The notes below the pieces were generated by a model, which did no database searches, was not told where the DNA came from, and saw only the letters and a program-made list of their open reading frames with translations. A stretch of DNA of 64,000 bases, taken from assembly GCF_027107535.1 (NCBI RefSeq), contig NZ_CP114283.1:6262001-6326000 (forward strand), in the 5' to 3' direction. Both the position numbers and the translations under genes were made by a program. Numbering within the stretch: the first letter of the stretch is position 1; each line of letters begins with the position of its first letter. The stretch is from Streptomyces aurantiacus (GTDB taxonomy: Bacteria > Actinomycetota > Actinomycetes > Streptomycetales > Streptomycetaceae). This document shows positions 40,916 to 49,507 of this stretch, piece by piece.

Positions 40916-42373
40916 TCAGTCGAGCGAGACGACGACGGACTTGACCTTGGTGTAGGAGGCGAGCCCCTCGGGCCCGTACTCACGGCCGAAGCCGGAGGCC
41001 TTGACCCCGCCGAAGGGCACCGCGGGGTCGAGCATCGCCCAGTCGTTGATCCACACGATGCCCGCCTGGAGCCTGTCGGCGACGCGGTGCGCTCGGGTGA
41101 GGTCGGTGGTCTGCAGGCCCGAAGCCAGGCCGTACGGCGTGGAGTTGGCCAGCTCGACGGCCTCGTCCTCGGAGTCGAAGGGCTGCACGGTGAGGACCGG
41201 ACCGAAGATCTCCTCCTGGACGACCCGGGAGTCGTTCGCCAGGCCGGCGATGACGGTGGGCTTGTAGTAGAAGCCGCCGTTCAGGTCGAGGCGCTCACCG
41301 CCGCACACGATGCGGCCACCCTCCTTGCGGGCCAGTTCGACGTACTCCTCGACCTTCTCCAGGTGCCGCAGGCCCGCCATCGGCCCGACGACGGTCCCGG
41401 GATCGCGGGGGTCGCCGACCGGGACGCCGGGGACGGCCTCGGCGAGGATGCCGACGACGGTGTCGTACAGCGGGCGCGCGACGAGCAGGCGCGGCCCGCC
41501 CATGCAGAACTGGCCGGTGTTGAAGACGAATCCCTTGATGACGGCGCCGATGGCCTTCTCGACGTCGGCGTCCTCGAAGACGATGTGCGCCGCGTTGCCG
41601 CCGAGCTCCATGGTGACCGGCTTCAGGCCCTCACCCGCGATGCTCGCCGCGTGCCGGCCGACCGCCGTCGACCCGGTGAAGGCGATCTTGTCGATGCCGG
41701 GATTGCGCAGCAGCGCCTCTCCCGCGACCGGTCCCGTGCCGGTGACGACGTTGTAGACACCGTCCGGCACACCCGCCTTCTTCAGCAGGCCGGCCATGTA
41801 GAGGGCGCTGAGCGGGGTCTCCTCGGCGGGCTTGTGCACGACCGTGTTCCCGGCCGCCAGGGCCGGGGCGATCTTCGAGCCGGAGAGGATCAGCGGGAAG
41901 TTGAAGGGCGTGATCGCGGCGACCACGCCGATCGGGCCGCGCCGGGTGTAGGCGAGACCGTTGAGCGGGGTGTCGCGGGTCGCGCCGTCCAGGGTCCAGG
42001 CGAGGGAGGCGTAGTACTCGTAGTCGTTGGCCGCGTTCGTCACGTCGACGGCGTGGCAGAGCGTGATCGGCTTGCCGACGTCCCGGCTCTCCAGGGCCGC
42101 GATGTCGTCGGCGTTCTCCCGGATCAGCTCGGCCACACGGTGCAGCACCCGTCCGCGCTCGCGGCCGCTCAGGCCGGCCCAGGGGCCGTTGGTGAAGGCG
42201 TCGCGTGCGGCCCGTACCGCGGCGTCGACGTCGACCGCGCCCGCCTCGGCGACCGTCGTGACCACCTGTCCCGTGGACGGGTCGATCACGTCGGTACGCG
42301 CCCCGTCGGCCGCCTCGCGCCACTGTCCGCCGATGAACAGCTGCCCGGGGCCACTCTCGAAGGTGGTCGTCAT
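40916..42373 (-). CDS. NAD-dependent aldehyde dehydrogenase
   Basis: A 485-residue aldehyde dehydrogenase superfamily enzyme: ITPFNFPL, FTGSTAVGRHAA, catalytic Glu MELGGNAAHIVF, catalytic Cys in NTGQFCMGGPRLLV, and EIFGPVLTVQPF. It would turn the aldehyde made by the adjacent alcohol dehydrogenase into the acid. ATG 42373 has GAGGAG upstream; an ATG nine codons earlier has none. It is divergent from the MarR gene, and two palindromes lie in the 105-base gap, so the ALDH-ADH operon is probably MarR-repressed. Confidence 0.92.
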   Translation of the reverse strand: MTTTFESGPGQLFIGGQWREAADGARTDVIDPSTGQVVTTVAEAGAVDVDAAVRAARDAFTNGPWAGLSGRERGRVLHRVAELIRENADDIAALESRDVGKPITLCHAVDVTNAANDYEYYASLAWTLDGATRDTPLNGLAYTRRGPIGVVAAITPFNFPLILSGSKIAPALAAGNTVVHKPAEETPLSALYMAGLLKKAGVPDGVYNVVTGTGPVAGEALLRNPGIDKIAFTGSTAVGRHAASIAGEGLKPVTMELGGNAAHIVFEDADVEKAIGAVIKGFVFNTGQFCMGGPRLLVARPLYDTVVGILAEAVPGVPVGDPRDPGTVVGPMAGLRHLEKVEEYVELARKEGGRIVCGGERLDLNGGFYYKPTVIAGLANDSRVVQEEIFGPVLTVQPFDSEDEAVELANSTPYGLASGLQTTDLTRAHRVADRLQAGIVWINDWAMLDPAVPFGGVKASGFGREYGPEGLASYTKVKSVVVSLD

Positions 42374-42410
42374 TGCCCACTCCTCAGCTTTGATCGCCAA
42401 GATTTCAACA

Positions 42411-42459
42411 AACAGGATTCCTGTTGGTCCGCAGTCTCATTACAGACAGGTTTCCTGTC
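42411..42459. promoter_or_regulatory. two MarR operators
   Basis: AACAGGA-T-TCCTGTT (42411-42425) and GACAGG-TTT-CCTGTC (42445-42459) share the ACAGG/CCTGT half-sites. They fill the gap between the divergent aldehyde dehydrogenase and MarR genes. Confidence 0.75.
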
Positions 42460-42478
42460 AATGCCTTAGGCTGAACCC

Positions 42479-42907
42479 ATGGTCGTCACCAAGGCACCCC
42501 CGTCGCTCCTCTACATGGTCAAGCAGGTCGAACTCGTCGTGCGTTCCCACCTTGACGAGTTGCTGAAGCCGGCGGGGATCACAGCGCTGCAGTACACCTC
42601 GCTCACCGTCCTGGAGCGGCACGACGGCCTGTCCGCGGCGCAGCTCGCACGGGACTCGTTCGTGACGGCGCAGTCCGTGGCCGACGTGGTCCGCGCCCTG
42701 GAGACCCGCGGTCTCGTACGGCGCGAGCGCAATCCGCGCAACCGCCGCGAGCTGCTGATCCTTCTCACCGAGTCTGGCCGCGATCTGCTCTCGCGGCACG
42801 CCGAGCCCGTACGACGGCTGGAGGAGCGGATGGTCAGCGATCTCACCGCGCACCAGACGGACCAGTTCCGGCAGGCGCTCTCGAAGGCATGGCAGGCGCT
42901 GTCCTAG
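42479..42907 (+). CDS. MarR-family regulator
   Basis: A 142-residue winged-helix regulator. The DNA-binding region is LSAAQLARDSFVTAQSVADVVRALETRGLVRRERNPRNRRELLILLTESG, with the wing Asp replaced by Asn (NPRNRRE). Dimer helices flank it. It probably represses the divergent aldehyde/alcohol dehydrogenase operon and itself, releasing DNA on binding an aromatic acid or alcohol (inference). ATG 42479 has only a weak AGG upstream, so translation may be weak or leaderless. Confidence 0.9.
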   Translation: MVVTKAPPSLLYMVKQVELVVRSHLDELLKPAGITALQYTSLTVLERHDGLSAAQLARDSFVTAQSVADVVRALETRGLVRRERNPRNRRELLILLTESGRDLLSRHAEPVRRLEERMVSDLTAHQTDQFRQALSKAWQALS

Positions 42908-42958
42908 GACCCGGGGGCGCACCACGGGGCGCATCCGGATCGCGACACGTCTCTTAAA

Positions 42959-42974
42959 TGACAGACATATGTCA
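42959..42974. promoter_or_regulatory. palindrome upstream of STAS gene
   Basis: TGACAGACATATGTCA: outer TGACA/TGTCA with an inner perfect GACATATGTC (42964-42973), in an A/T-rich patch 146 bases before the STAS start. Likely operator or promoter element. Confidence 0.4.
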
Positions 42975-43119
42975 ATCGAACATGCTGAAATTCGCTCCAA
43001 CGAGGGTAACTTGCTGAGTGAGGGTCGGTGGAGCGGCCTGCTGCCGTGCCACGCCGCTTCCACGCTCACGGAACGACGTCACCCTGGCCCCCGGTGACCC
43101 AGTAGGAGGTGATGTCGTC

Positions 43120-43500
43120 GTGCGCCACGACTCCGCGCCGCTCTCCGGGCATCTGCGCGTGCACGAGGACCGCGGACACACCGTGCTGGAGTTCCACGGC
43201 GAGATCGACATCATCGCGGCGCTGGACATCATCCCGGCCCTGGACGCTGCGACGGGACGCCCGGCCGCCCAGGTCGTCCTCGACCTCCGGCACATCGAGT
43301 TCTTCGACTGCTCGGGCCTGCGTCTGCTGTACCGGGCCAGGCGCCGGGTCCTCGCCCACGGCGGCCGCCTGCACCTGGTGTGCACCCATCCGCTGACCCT
43401 GCGCATCCTGCACGTCACGGGGCTCGTCGAGGTCATGCCGCCGCTGTCGAGCCTGGACGAGGCCCTCGACCGCCCCGAGGCCGCCTCGGAGTCCTTATGA
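43120..43500 (+). CDS. STAS-domain anti-sigma-factor antagonist with terminal TTA codon
   Basis: A 126-residue SpoIIAA/RsbV-like protein: TVLEFHGEIDIIAALDIIPALD, then VVLDLRHIEFFDCSGLRLLYRARRRV, where the Ser of DCSGL is the usual phosphorylation site. Unphosphorylated forms bind an anti-sigma kinase and free the sigma factor. GTG 43120 is preferred for GGAGG ten bases upstream; an earlier in-frame GTG at 43018 is possible. The last sense codon is TTA (43495-43497), directly before TGA, so release of complete protein depends on bldA. No anti-sigma or sigma gene is adjacent. Confidence 0.85.
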   Translation: MRHDSAPLSGHLRVHEDRGHTVLEFHGEIDIIAALDIIPALDAATGRPAAQVVLDLRHIEFFDCSGLRLLYRARRRVLAHGGRLHLVCTHPLTLRILHVTGLVEVMPPLSSLDEALDRPEAASESL

Positions 43501-43624
43501 CATCCCCCGTCCCGGCGCCCTGAGCCCCTCCGGTCCCGGCCGTCGCGGACGGAAAACCGGTTGCGCCCGGGCCGCACGAACGGGCCATGATGGCCCTTCA
43601 CCCTTCCCTGCCCCAGGAGCACGA

Positions 43625-43771
43625 ATGCGCCGTTTCCTCGGAACCCCTCGCCCCCGCCGGACGACAGTTCTCGAGGACCCGACCACACATGCCTTCCTTG
43701 AACACCCCGTACGTATCGGGGACTTCACGCACCCTGAACATCGGCATCCTGGCGCACGTCGACGCCGGTAA
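43625..43771 (+). CDS. possible leader peptide upstream of TetM-like GTPase
   Basis: An upstream frame of 48 codons (starts MRRFLGTPRPRRTT, ends in four Arg) with AGGAG (43615-43619) five bases before its ATG. This ribosome-binding site is stronger than that of the downstream GTPase. It is in another frame and overlaps the GTPase start (43689), ending at TAA 43769-43771. The Arg/Pro-rich start and overlap suit a leader that couples ribosome stalling to expression. No homology is claimed. Confidence 0.4.
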   Translation: MRRFLGTPRPRRTTVLEDPTTHAFLEHPVRIGDFTHPEHRHPGARRRR

Positions 43772-45647
43772 GACCAGCCTCACCGAGCGGCTGCTCTTCG
43801 ACTCCGGTGTCACCGACCGGCTCGGCAGCGTCGACGCGGGCGACACCCGTACGGACGACGGCGCGATCGAGCGGCAGCGCGGCATCACCATCCGTTCGGC
43901 GGTCGCCGCGTTCACGGCCGGGGACGTACAGATCAACCTGATCGACACCCCCGGGCACTCCGACTTCATCGCGGAGGTCGAGCGAGCCCTGGAGGTCCTC
44001 GACGGAGCGGTGCTGCTGCTGTCCGCCGTGGAGGGTGTCCAGGCCCAGACCCGCGTGCTCATGAAGACCCTGCGGCGGCTCCGGCTGCCCACGCTCGTCT
44101 TCGTGAACAAGATCGACCGCCCCGGCGCTCGCGAGGAGGGCCTGCTCGACGACATCCGGCGCAGGCTGACCCCGCACATCGTCCCGCTCACGGGCGTGCG
44201 CGGCATCGGCACCGCACGCGCCGAGGTCGTGCCACGCCCTGTCGACGGACCGCGTACGACGGAGGCGCTCGCCGAGGCCGACCCCGCCGTCCTCGCGGCC
44301 GTCGTGGACGGCCCGCCGCCGACCGCCGACGACCTACGAGCGGCACTCGCCGCGCGAACCGCCGACGGCTCGCTGCATCCGGTCCTCTTCGGGTCGGCGC
44401 TCGGCGGCCAGGGCATCCCCCAACTCGTCGAAGCCCTGCCCCGGTTGATCCCGGCGCCGTCGGCGCCCGCCGCGCCGGACACGAGGGAGCCGCGCGGCAC
44501 GGTCTTCGCCGTACGCACCCGTGCCGACGGCGGGCGAACCGCCTACCTTCGCCTGTTCGAGGGCGAGGTGACACAGCGTCAGCACCTCGCGTTCCTGCGG
44601 CGGGAGGCGGACGGCGGGGAGACGGAGGTGCCCGGCCGGGTTCTCGGGCTCGACGTGGTGGGGCGGCCGGGCCCGCTCACCGCCGGCAACATCGCCGCGG
44701 TGACCGGCCTGCCCGGCATCCGGGTCGGCGACCGCCTCGGGCGGGGCCCGGACCGCGCCCCGCAGTTCGCCGCCCCCACGCTGGAGACCGTGGTCCGCGC
44801 CCGCCGGCCCGAGCGCGCGGCGCCGCTGCGCGCGGCCCTGCTCGCCCTCGCCGACCAGGATCCGTTGATCCACGCACGGCCCGGGCCGGCCGGCAGCACC
44901 GCGCTGCTCCTGTACGGCGAGGTGCAGAAGGAGGTCCTCGCCGCGACGCTCCTGGAGGACTTCGGCGTCGAGGCCGAGTTCGAGCCGAGCCGGATCCGGT
45001 TCCTGGAGCGTCCGGTGGGCACCGGTGAGGCCTGCGAGGAGATCCAGCGGCACGGTCACGCCGGTTTCTGGGCGACGATCGGCCTTCGCGTCGAGCCGGG
45101 ACCCCTCGGCAGCGGGACGGTCTTCACGTACGAGACCGAACTCGGCGCCCTGCCTCGCGCCTTCCACCAGGCCATCGAGGAGACCGTGCACACCACCCTC
45201 CTCGCCGGCGGCCCGCACGGGCGGCCGGTGACGGACTGCCGGGTCACGCTCGTCCGCTCCGGCTTCGTCGGGCCGATCAGCACGGCGGGCGACTTCCGCG
45301 GGCTCACGCCGGTGGTACTGCGCCGCGCCTTGGAGCACGCGGGAACACAGGTGTACGAGCCGTACCACTCCTTCGAGACCGAATTGCCCCTCGACGCGCT
45401 CGCCCCCGTCACGGCCCGGCTCGCCGCCTGTGCGGCGGACGTGGAGGAGATCACGGGCGGCGACACCTCGTGGCTGGTCACAGGGCAGGTTCCCGCCCGG
45501 CATGTGCGCGACATCGAACTGCGGCTGCCCGGACTCACCCATGGCGAAGGCGTCTGGTGGTCACGGCCCTCCGGAGACCGTCCGGTTCACCGGCGGGAAC
45601 AGGACGGGGCTGACCGGCCGCGGGCGTCTTCGCGCGACGGACGGTGA
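43689..45647 (+). CDS. TetM/OtrA-like ribosomal protection GTPase
   Basis: A 652-residue translation GTPase of the tetracycline-resistance protection family, related to EF-G. G-motifs are AHVDAGKTSLTERL (P-loop), QRGITIRSA, DTPGHSDF, NKIDRPG and GSALG. Domain II and the EF-G-like domains IV and V follow (RFLERPVGTGEACEEI, LVRSGFVGPISTAGDFRGLTP). The length is close to TetM. Family members clear tetracyclines from the ribosome; Streptomyces also carry members of uncertain role. ATG 43689 has a weak, distant site (GAGG), while an overlapping leader ORF upstream has a strong one. No tetracycline genes lie nearby. Confidence 0.87.
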   Translation: MPSLNTPYVSGTSRTLNIGILAHVDAGKTSLTERLLFDSGVTDRLGSVDAGDTRTDDGAIERQRGITIRSAVAAFTAGDVQINLIDTPGHSDFIAEVERALEVLDGAVLLLSAVEGVQAQTRVLMKTLRRLRLPTLVFVNKIDRPGAREEGLLDDIRRRLTPHIVPLTGVRGIGTARAEVVPRPVDGPRTTEALAEADPAVLAAVVDGPPPTADDLRAALAARTADGSLHPVLFGSALGGQGIPQLVEALPRLIPAPSAPAAPDTREPRGTVFAVRTRADGGRTAYLRLFEGEVTQRQHLAFLRREADGGETEVPGRVLGLDVVGRPGPLTAGNIAAVTGLPGIRVGDRLGRGPDRAPQFAAPTLETVVRARRPERAAPLRAALLALADQDPLIHARPGPAGSTALLLYGEVQKEVLAATLLEDFGVEAEFEPSRIRFLERPVGTGEACEEIQRHGHAGFWATIGLRVEPGPLGSGTVFTYETELGALPRAFHQAIEETVHTTLLAGGPHGRPVTDCRVTLVRSGFVGPISTAGDFRGLTPVVLRRALEHAGTQVYEPYHSFETELPLDALAPVTARLAACAADVEEITGGDTSWLVTGQVPARHVRDIELRLPGLTHGEGVWWSRPSGDRPVHRREQDGADRPRASSRDGR

Positions 45648-45819
45648 CAGAGGGTCAGGAGGTGGCCCGGCGCCGGTCGGACACTCCTGACACGCCCTGG
45701 ACGCCGGGCCGCACCCCCGTCCACCGCCCACATCGTCCCGGAGTCAACCATCCGGCCAACGCGGCGGTCTGCCACGGCATTTGAGGGGCACAAGCAAAGG
45801 GGGAAGGAGGACGGTCCAT

Positions 45820-46470
45820 ATGACGACGTCCCTGAAGCGCATGCCCGGATGGGCGAAGGTCGTGAGCGCTGTCGTACTGGTTCTGGTGGTGCTCTTCGCA
45901 GGTCTGCGACTGAGCGTGCTGCCCGGGCTGGGCGACGTGTTCCGCGAGGACACCCACGACCGGACGGGCCCCACGCTCCTCAAGTCCATCCAGGACATCA
46001 GCCGTTACGACGCCGCCTCGGGCAACTTCCAGGTGGTGGTGGATCTCGAGAAGGACACCAAGTACCTGCCGGACTCCGTCCGCGGCACCCGCACCCTGTA
46101 CGTGGGCGCGGGCACCGTCGACGCGTACGTCGACCTCGGAAAGATCCGCGACAAGGACGTGACGGTCAACAAGGACCGCACGTCGGCCACCCTCAATCTC
46201 CCCCACGCCGCCCTCGGCAAGCCCGCTCTCGACCCCGACCACTCGTATGCCGTCTCCAAGCAGCGCGGTCTCCTCGACCGGCTCGGCGACGTCTTCTCCG
46301 ACAACCCGAACGACGAGCGGGCCGTCCAGCGGCTCGCCGCCCGGCACATCGGAGACGCCGCGAAGGACAGCGAGCTGACCACCCGTGCCGAGGAGAACAC
46401 CACCGGCATGCTCAAGGGGCTGCTGGGCTCTCTGGGCTTCAAGGAGGTGCGCGTGACCTACGGGACATGA
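45820..46470 (+). CDS. DUF4230 membrane-anchored protein
   Basis: A 216-residue protein with one N-terminal membrane segment (VVSAVVLVLVVLFAGLRLSVL, residues 10-30). The rest is extracytoplasmic: TGPTLLKSIQDISRYDAASGNFQVVVDLEKDTKYLPD, typical of DUF4230, followed by TLYVGAGTVDAYVDLGKI. DUF4230 proteins are widespread and uncharacterised; the fold may be beta-rich and bind lipid or wall. ATG 45820 follows GGAAGGAGG. A hairpin after the stop closes the transcript. Confidence 0.85.
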   Translation: MTTSLKRMPGWAKVVSAVVLVLVVLFAGLRLSVLPGLGDVFREDTHDRTGPTLLKSIQDISRYDAASGNFQVVVDLEKDTKYLPDSVRGTRTLYVGAGTVDAYVDLGKIRDKDVTVNKDRTSATLNLPHAALGKPALDPDHSYAVSKQRGLLDRLGDVFSDNPNDERAVQRLAARHIGDAAKDSELTTRAEENTTGMLKGLLGSLGFKEVRVTYGT

Positions 46471-46780
46471 GCCCTCGGCCGGGCGCCCTCCGCACGGCGG
46501 CCCTCTCGGACCGGTGGCCACGACCGGCGGTGACGCCGGGCAGGACCGCCGCTCCGGGCAGGGCCGCTCCCGCGAACGGCCCTGCGCCCTGGTCGCCGGT
46601 GCTCGGACCGCAGCGCGTCACGGCGGTCCCTGAGCAAGCCTCGCCAAGCGGTCCGCCCCGCGGGTGACCGGCGGCGAGGCGCTCGGCCGGCAGGTTCCCG
46701 GGCGCTTTCACCACCCGCATCCCCGGCCACTTCGGGGGTAACAGGCTTCACCGGACCACAGTTGAAAAATGGAGGGTTGC
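46471..46780. terminator. 310-base gap with terminator hairpin
   Basis: GCAGGGCCG (46558-46566) and CGGCCCTGC (46577-46585) form a perfect 9-base stem with a 10-base loop. It ends the DUF4230 transcript. The rest must hold the VanZ promoter; no gene was seen. Confidence 0.5.
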
Positions 46781-47395
46781 ATGGCTCGCGCAGCGCTACG
46801 CCCACGTACCGCCTTTCGGTTCCGCTCCACGTCGGGCTCCGGAACCAGGAAGTCGGACCCTCGGACCCCGAAGTCCCGCTCCGGCGACGGGAAGTCCGGC
46901 CGCCGGTCCTCGCAGGTCCCGCGCGAGCGAAGGCGGCCGCCCCTCGTGGTGCGCCTCCTGGTCATGCTGGTCGCCTTCGCGGCCATGGTGGCTTTCGCCG
47001 CCGCGCTGGCCAAGATCACACTCCAGCCCTCACCGGCCTCCGAGGCGCTGATCCACAGCAATCTCCGCCCGGGCCGTTCGCTCAGCGCCTATCTGGACCA
47101 GCCCGAACTGCGGGACGCGTTCAAGCAGATCGGCGGCAATCTTCTCCTCGGCATCCCCTTCGGCGTGCTGCTGCCCGTCCTCGTTCCCGGGACGCGCGGC
47201 ATTCTGCGGGTGATCCTGCTGACCGCGACGGTGATGCTGCTGGTCGAGCTGGTGCAGGGGGCGCTCATCACCGGACGCGCCTTCGACATCGACGACGTCA
47301 TCCTCAACACCACCGGCGCGCTGGTCGGCTACCTGCTCCTCGGCCGGCGGCTGAGCCGGGCGGTTCATCCGAGGCGGCTCGACCGGAAGGCGTGA
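46781..47395 (+). CDS. VanZ-family membrane protein
   Basis: A 204-residue protein: an Arg/Ser-rich basic N-terminal stretch (residues 1-50), then four hydrophobic segments. The VanZ-like core is DAFKQIGGNLLLGIPFGVLLPVLVPG, VMLLVELVQGALITGRAFDIDDVILNTTGALVGYLLLGR. VanZ-like proteins affect low-level glycopeptide (teicoplanin) tolerance, but most are uncharacterised. The motif FDIDDVILNTTGA is the family hallmark. ATG 46781 has GGAGGG upstream. Confidence 0.87.
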   Translation: MARAALRPRTAFRFRSTSGSGTRKSDPRTPKSRSGDGKSGRRSSQVPRERRRPPLVVRLLVMLVAFAAMVAFAAALAKITLQPSPASEALIHSNLRPGRSLSAYLDQPELRDAFKQIGGNLLLGIPFGVLLPVLVPGTRGILRVILLTATVMLLVELVQGALITGRAFDIDDVILNTTGALVGYLLLGRRLSRAVHPRRLDRKA

Positions 47396-47516
47396 CAGCA
47401 CGGCGTCGACGTGAGGTGTGGGGTCCGGGACCGAGGGCCGGGAGCGAAGCGGCCCGAGGAACATGCAGGTCTGAAGGACGGCGTCACGCCGTGAACAGAT
47501 GGTCCGGACCAAGGTC

Positions 47517-47546
47517 TTGACGACTTCTTCCTTCACTCCTTAAATC
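47517..47546 (+). promoter_or_regulatory. probable promoter of the GH16 glucanase
   Basis: TTGACG (47517-47522), an 18-base spacer and TAAATC (47541-47546) form a vegetative-type promoter. They leave a leader of about 67 bases before the GTG at 47620. Confidence 0.5.
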
Positions 47547-47619
47547 AAGAGGCGAAGCGCGCACCCCCCACCTCAGTCGGCCCGTCCCCCCACAGGGCGG
47601 CCGTACGGAAGGGAGAGTC

Positions 47620-48891
47620 GTGGGTTCACCACGTCTGCTCCGCAGATGCCTCCTCGCCACCCTGTCCGCCGTACTCCTCGCATCCGCCGCGGTCGGTCCC
47701 GCACAGGCGGATCCCGTACGGACGGCTCACTCGCAGGTGCCCCCCACACCGAGAGCCGCCGCCGCGGTGACGTTCTCGGACACCTTCGACGGTCCCGCCG
47801 GCGCGGCCGTCGACTCCTCGAAATGGCAGCTCGAGACCGGCGACAACGTCAACAACCACGAACGGCAGTACTACACGTCCGGCACCCGCAACGCGGCCCT
47901 GGACGGCCAGGGCCATCTGGTGATCACGGCCCGCCGTGAGAACCCGAACAACTACCAGTGCTGGTACGGCCGTTGCGAGTACACCTCGGCCCGCCTCAAC
48001 ACCGCAGGCAGGTTCACCACCACTCACGGGCGGGTCGAGGCCCGGCTGAAGGTGCCGCGCGGGCAGGGAATGTGGCCCGCCTTCTGGATGCTGGGCAACG
48101 ACATCGGGCAGGTCGGCTGGCCCGCCTCGGGCGAGATCGACATCATGGAGAACGTCGGCTTCGAACCCTCGACCGTGCACGGCACCCTGCACGGCCCCGG
48201 GTACTCCGGCTCCGGCGGCATCGGCGCCGCCTACTCGCTGCCCGGCGGCCAGGCCTTCGCCGACGCCTTCCACACCTTCGCCGTCGACTGGTCGCCCGGC
48301 GCGATCACCTGGTCCGTGGACGGCACGGTCTACCAGCGGCGCACGCCCGCCGACCTGGGCGGCCGGCAATGGGTGTTCGACAAGCCGTTCTTCCTGATCC
48401 TCAACCTCGCGGTGGGCGGCTACTGGCCGGGCGATCCGGACGGTTCGACCGTGTTCCCCAATCAGCTCGTCGTGGACGAGGTGAAGGTGACCACGGGGGA
48501 CGGCGCTGGTGGCGGCACGCCCGTCAGGGGGCTCGCGGGAAAGTGCGTCGACGTGGCGGGGGCAAGCGCCGCCAACGGCACACCCGTGCAGCTCTACGAC
48601 TGCAACGGCACCGCGGCCCAGCAGTGGACCGTGGCCGCCGACGGCTCGATCCGGGCGCTGGGCAAGTGTCTGGACGTCACGGGCAACGGCACGGCGGACG
48701 GTTCGACGGTCCAGCTGTGGGACTGCTCGGGCGGGCCCAACCAGCGCTGGACGGCCACCGCGGCACGCGACATCGTGAATCCACAGGCCGACAAGTGCCT
48801 GGACGTGACGGGCAACAGCTCGGCGAACGGCACCCGGCTACAGCTGTGGACCTGCACGGGCGCGGCCAACCAGAAGTGGACCGTCGGCTGA
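47620..48891 (+). CDS. secreted GH16 beta-1,3-glucanase with ricin-type lectin domain
   Basis: A 423-residue secreted enzyme. Signal peptide at residues 1-30 (LLATLSAVLLASAAVGPAQA). The GH16 domain (about 47-290) has the catalytic motif SGEIDIMENVG, with Glu nucleophile and acid/base, and WPAFWMLGNDIGQVGWP; this is the laminarinase type. A Gly-Thr linker leads to a CBM13 beta-trefoil (about 295-423) with three repeats, each having CLDVTGN and QLW.C motifs. It would degrade fungal or algal beta-1,3-glucans. GTG 47620 follows GGAAGGGAGAG. The TTGACG/TAAATC promoter is upstream. Confidence 0.93.
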   Translation: MGSPRLLRRCLLATLSAVLLASAAVGPAQADPVRTAHSQVPPTPRAAAAVTFSDTFDGPAGAAVDSSKWQLETGDNVNNHERQYYTSGTRNAALDGQGHLVITARRENPNNYQCWYGRCEYTSARLNTAGRFTTTHGRVEARLKVPRGQGMWPAFWMLGNDIGQVGWPASGEIDIMENVGFEPSTVHGTLHGPGYSGSGGIGAAYSLPGGQAFADAFHTFAVDWSPGAITWSVDGTVYQRRTPADLGGRQWVFDKPFFLILNLAVGGYWPGDPDGSTVFPNQLVVDEVKVTTGDGAGGGTPVRGLAGKCVDVAGASAANGTPVQLYDCNGTAAQQWTVAADGSIRALGKCLDVTGNGTADGSTVQLWDCSGGPNQRWTATAARDIVNPQADKCLDVTGNSSANGTRLQLWTCTGAANQKWTVG

Positions 48892-48954
48892 GGAGGCGGG
48901 ACATCCGGCCAACACCGGGGGACGGCCGGCTCATGCGGGAAGCCGGCCGCGGAA

Positions 48955-48984
48955 GAGCCCGGCCGGGGTCACCCGGCCGGGCTC
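48955..48984. terminator. GH16 terminator hairpin
   Basis: A perfect 13-base stem GAGCCCGGCCGGG / CCCGGCCGGGCTC with a GTCA loop, 63 bases after the GH16 stop. Confidence 0.75.
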
Positions 48985-49028
48985 GGCTGCTCGGGGCCAC
49001 GGCACTCCCCGTCCCGCGGCGACCACCG

Positions 49029-49116
49029 CACGTGCGTCACCTGACCCGTGTGTCATGTGGCACGCCCGATCGTCCCGGGCGTGCCACTCCCCTCCTCGGG
49101 TCAGGTGACGCACGTG
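49029..49116. terminator. nested double hairpin
   Basis: The outer arms are 20 bases each and perfect (49029-49048 and 49097-49116). Inside is a second perfect 12-base stem (49057-49068 and 49076-49087) with a 7-base loop. It lies 14 bases after the I36 gene stop (on its strand), between convergent genes, so it probably stops that transcript and is a second barrier for GH16 transcription. Confidence 0.65.
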
Positions 49117-49129
49117 ACTCCGGGTGCTG

Positions 49130-49507
49130 TCAGCACCTCATGGCCCACGTGTGGGAGTCTCCGCGGTCGTTGGCCACGCCGTTGTACCCGACCTCCTGAC
49201 CCGGGGTGAGACAGATCGTCATGGCGCCGCCCTGCCAGGCGTCCTCGTACACCCGGACGTGGTCCTTGACGCCGGGGCCGGAGATGCCGTGGTTGGCCCA
49301 GGAGGAGTCGGTGTCGGCGATCCAGCTCTCCCACCAGCCGTCGTCGCCGGACCAGTTGGCTCGCTGCCCGGCGAAGTTCGCGTTCTCCCAGACACAGAAG
49401 TCGCCACTGGGGCAGCTGGCGGCACCGGCGGGTGCGGCCAGGGCCAGACCGCCGCTCAGGGCGAGGACGGCCGCAGCGGCGGAGAGGGCGAAGCGCTTGA
49501 TGATCAC
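49130..49507 (-). CDS. secreted peptidase inhibitor family I36-like protein
   Basis: A 125-residue exported protein. After a signal peptide ([21 protein letters not shown]), the mature region CPSGDFCVWENANFAGQRANWSGDD is the crystallin-like I36 (SMI) signature, with paired Cys and aromatic residues. GTG 49507 overlaps the lipoprotein stop (GTGA), giving translational coupling. Family members inhibit metalloproteinases or are uncharacterised secreted proteins. The late segment GGAMTICLTPGQEVGYNGVANDRGDSH supports a beta-gamma-crystallin-like repeat. Confidence 0.85.
   Translation of the reverse strand: MIIKRFALSAAAAVLALSGGLALAAPAGAASCPSGDFCVWENANFAGQRANWSGDDGWWESWIADTDSSWANHGISGPGVKDHVRVYEDAWQGGAMTICLTPGQEVGYNGVANDRGDSHTWAMRC

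Noticed and set aside
43689..45647. TetM-like protein as elongation factor G itself
   Set aside because: Length and motif order match the protection family, and no rpsL/rpsG/tuf neighbours of the housekeeping fusA are present.
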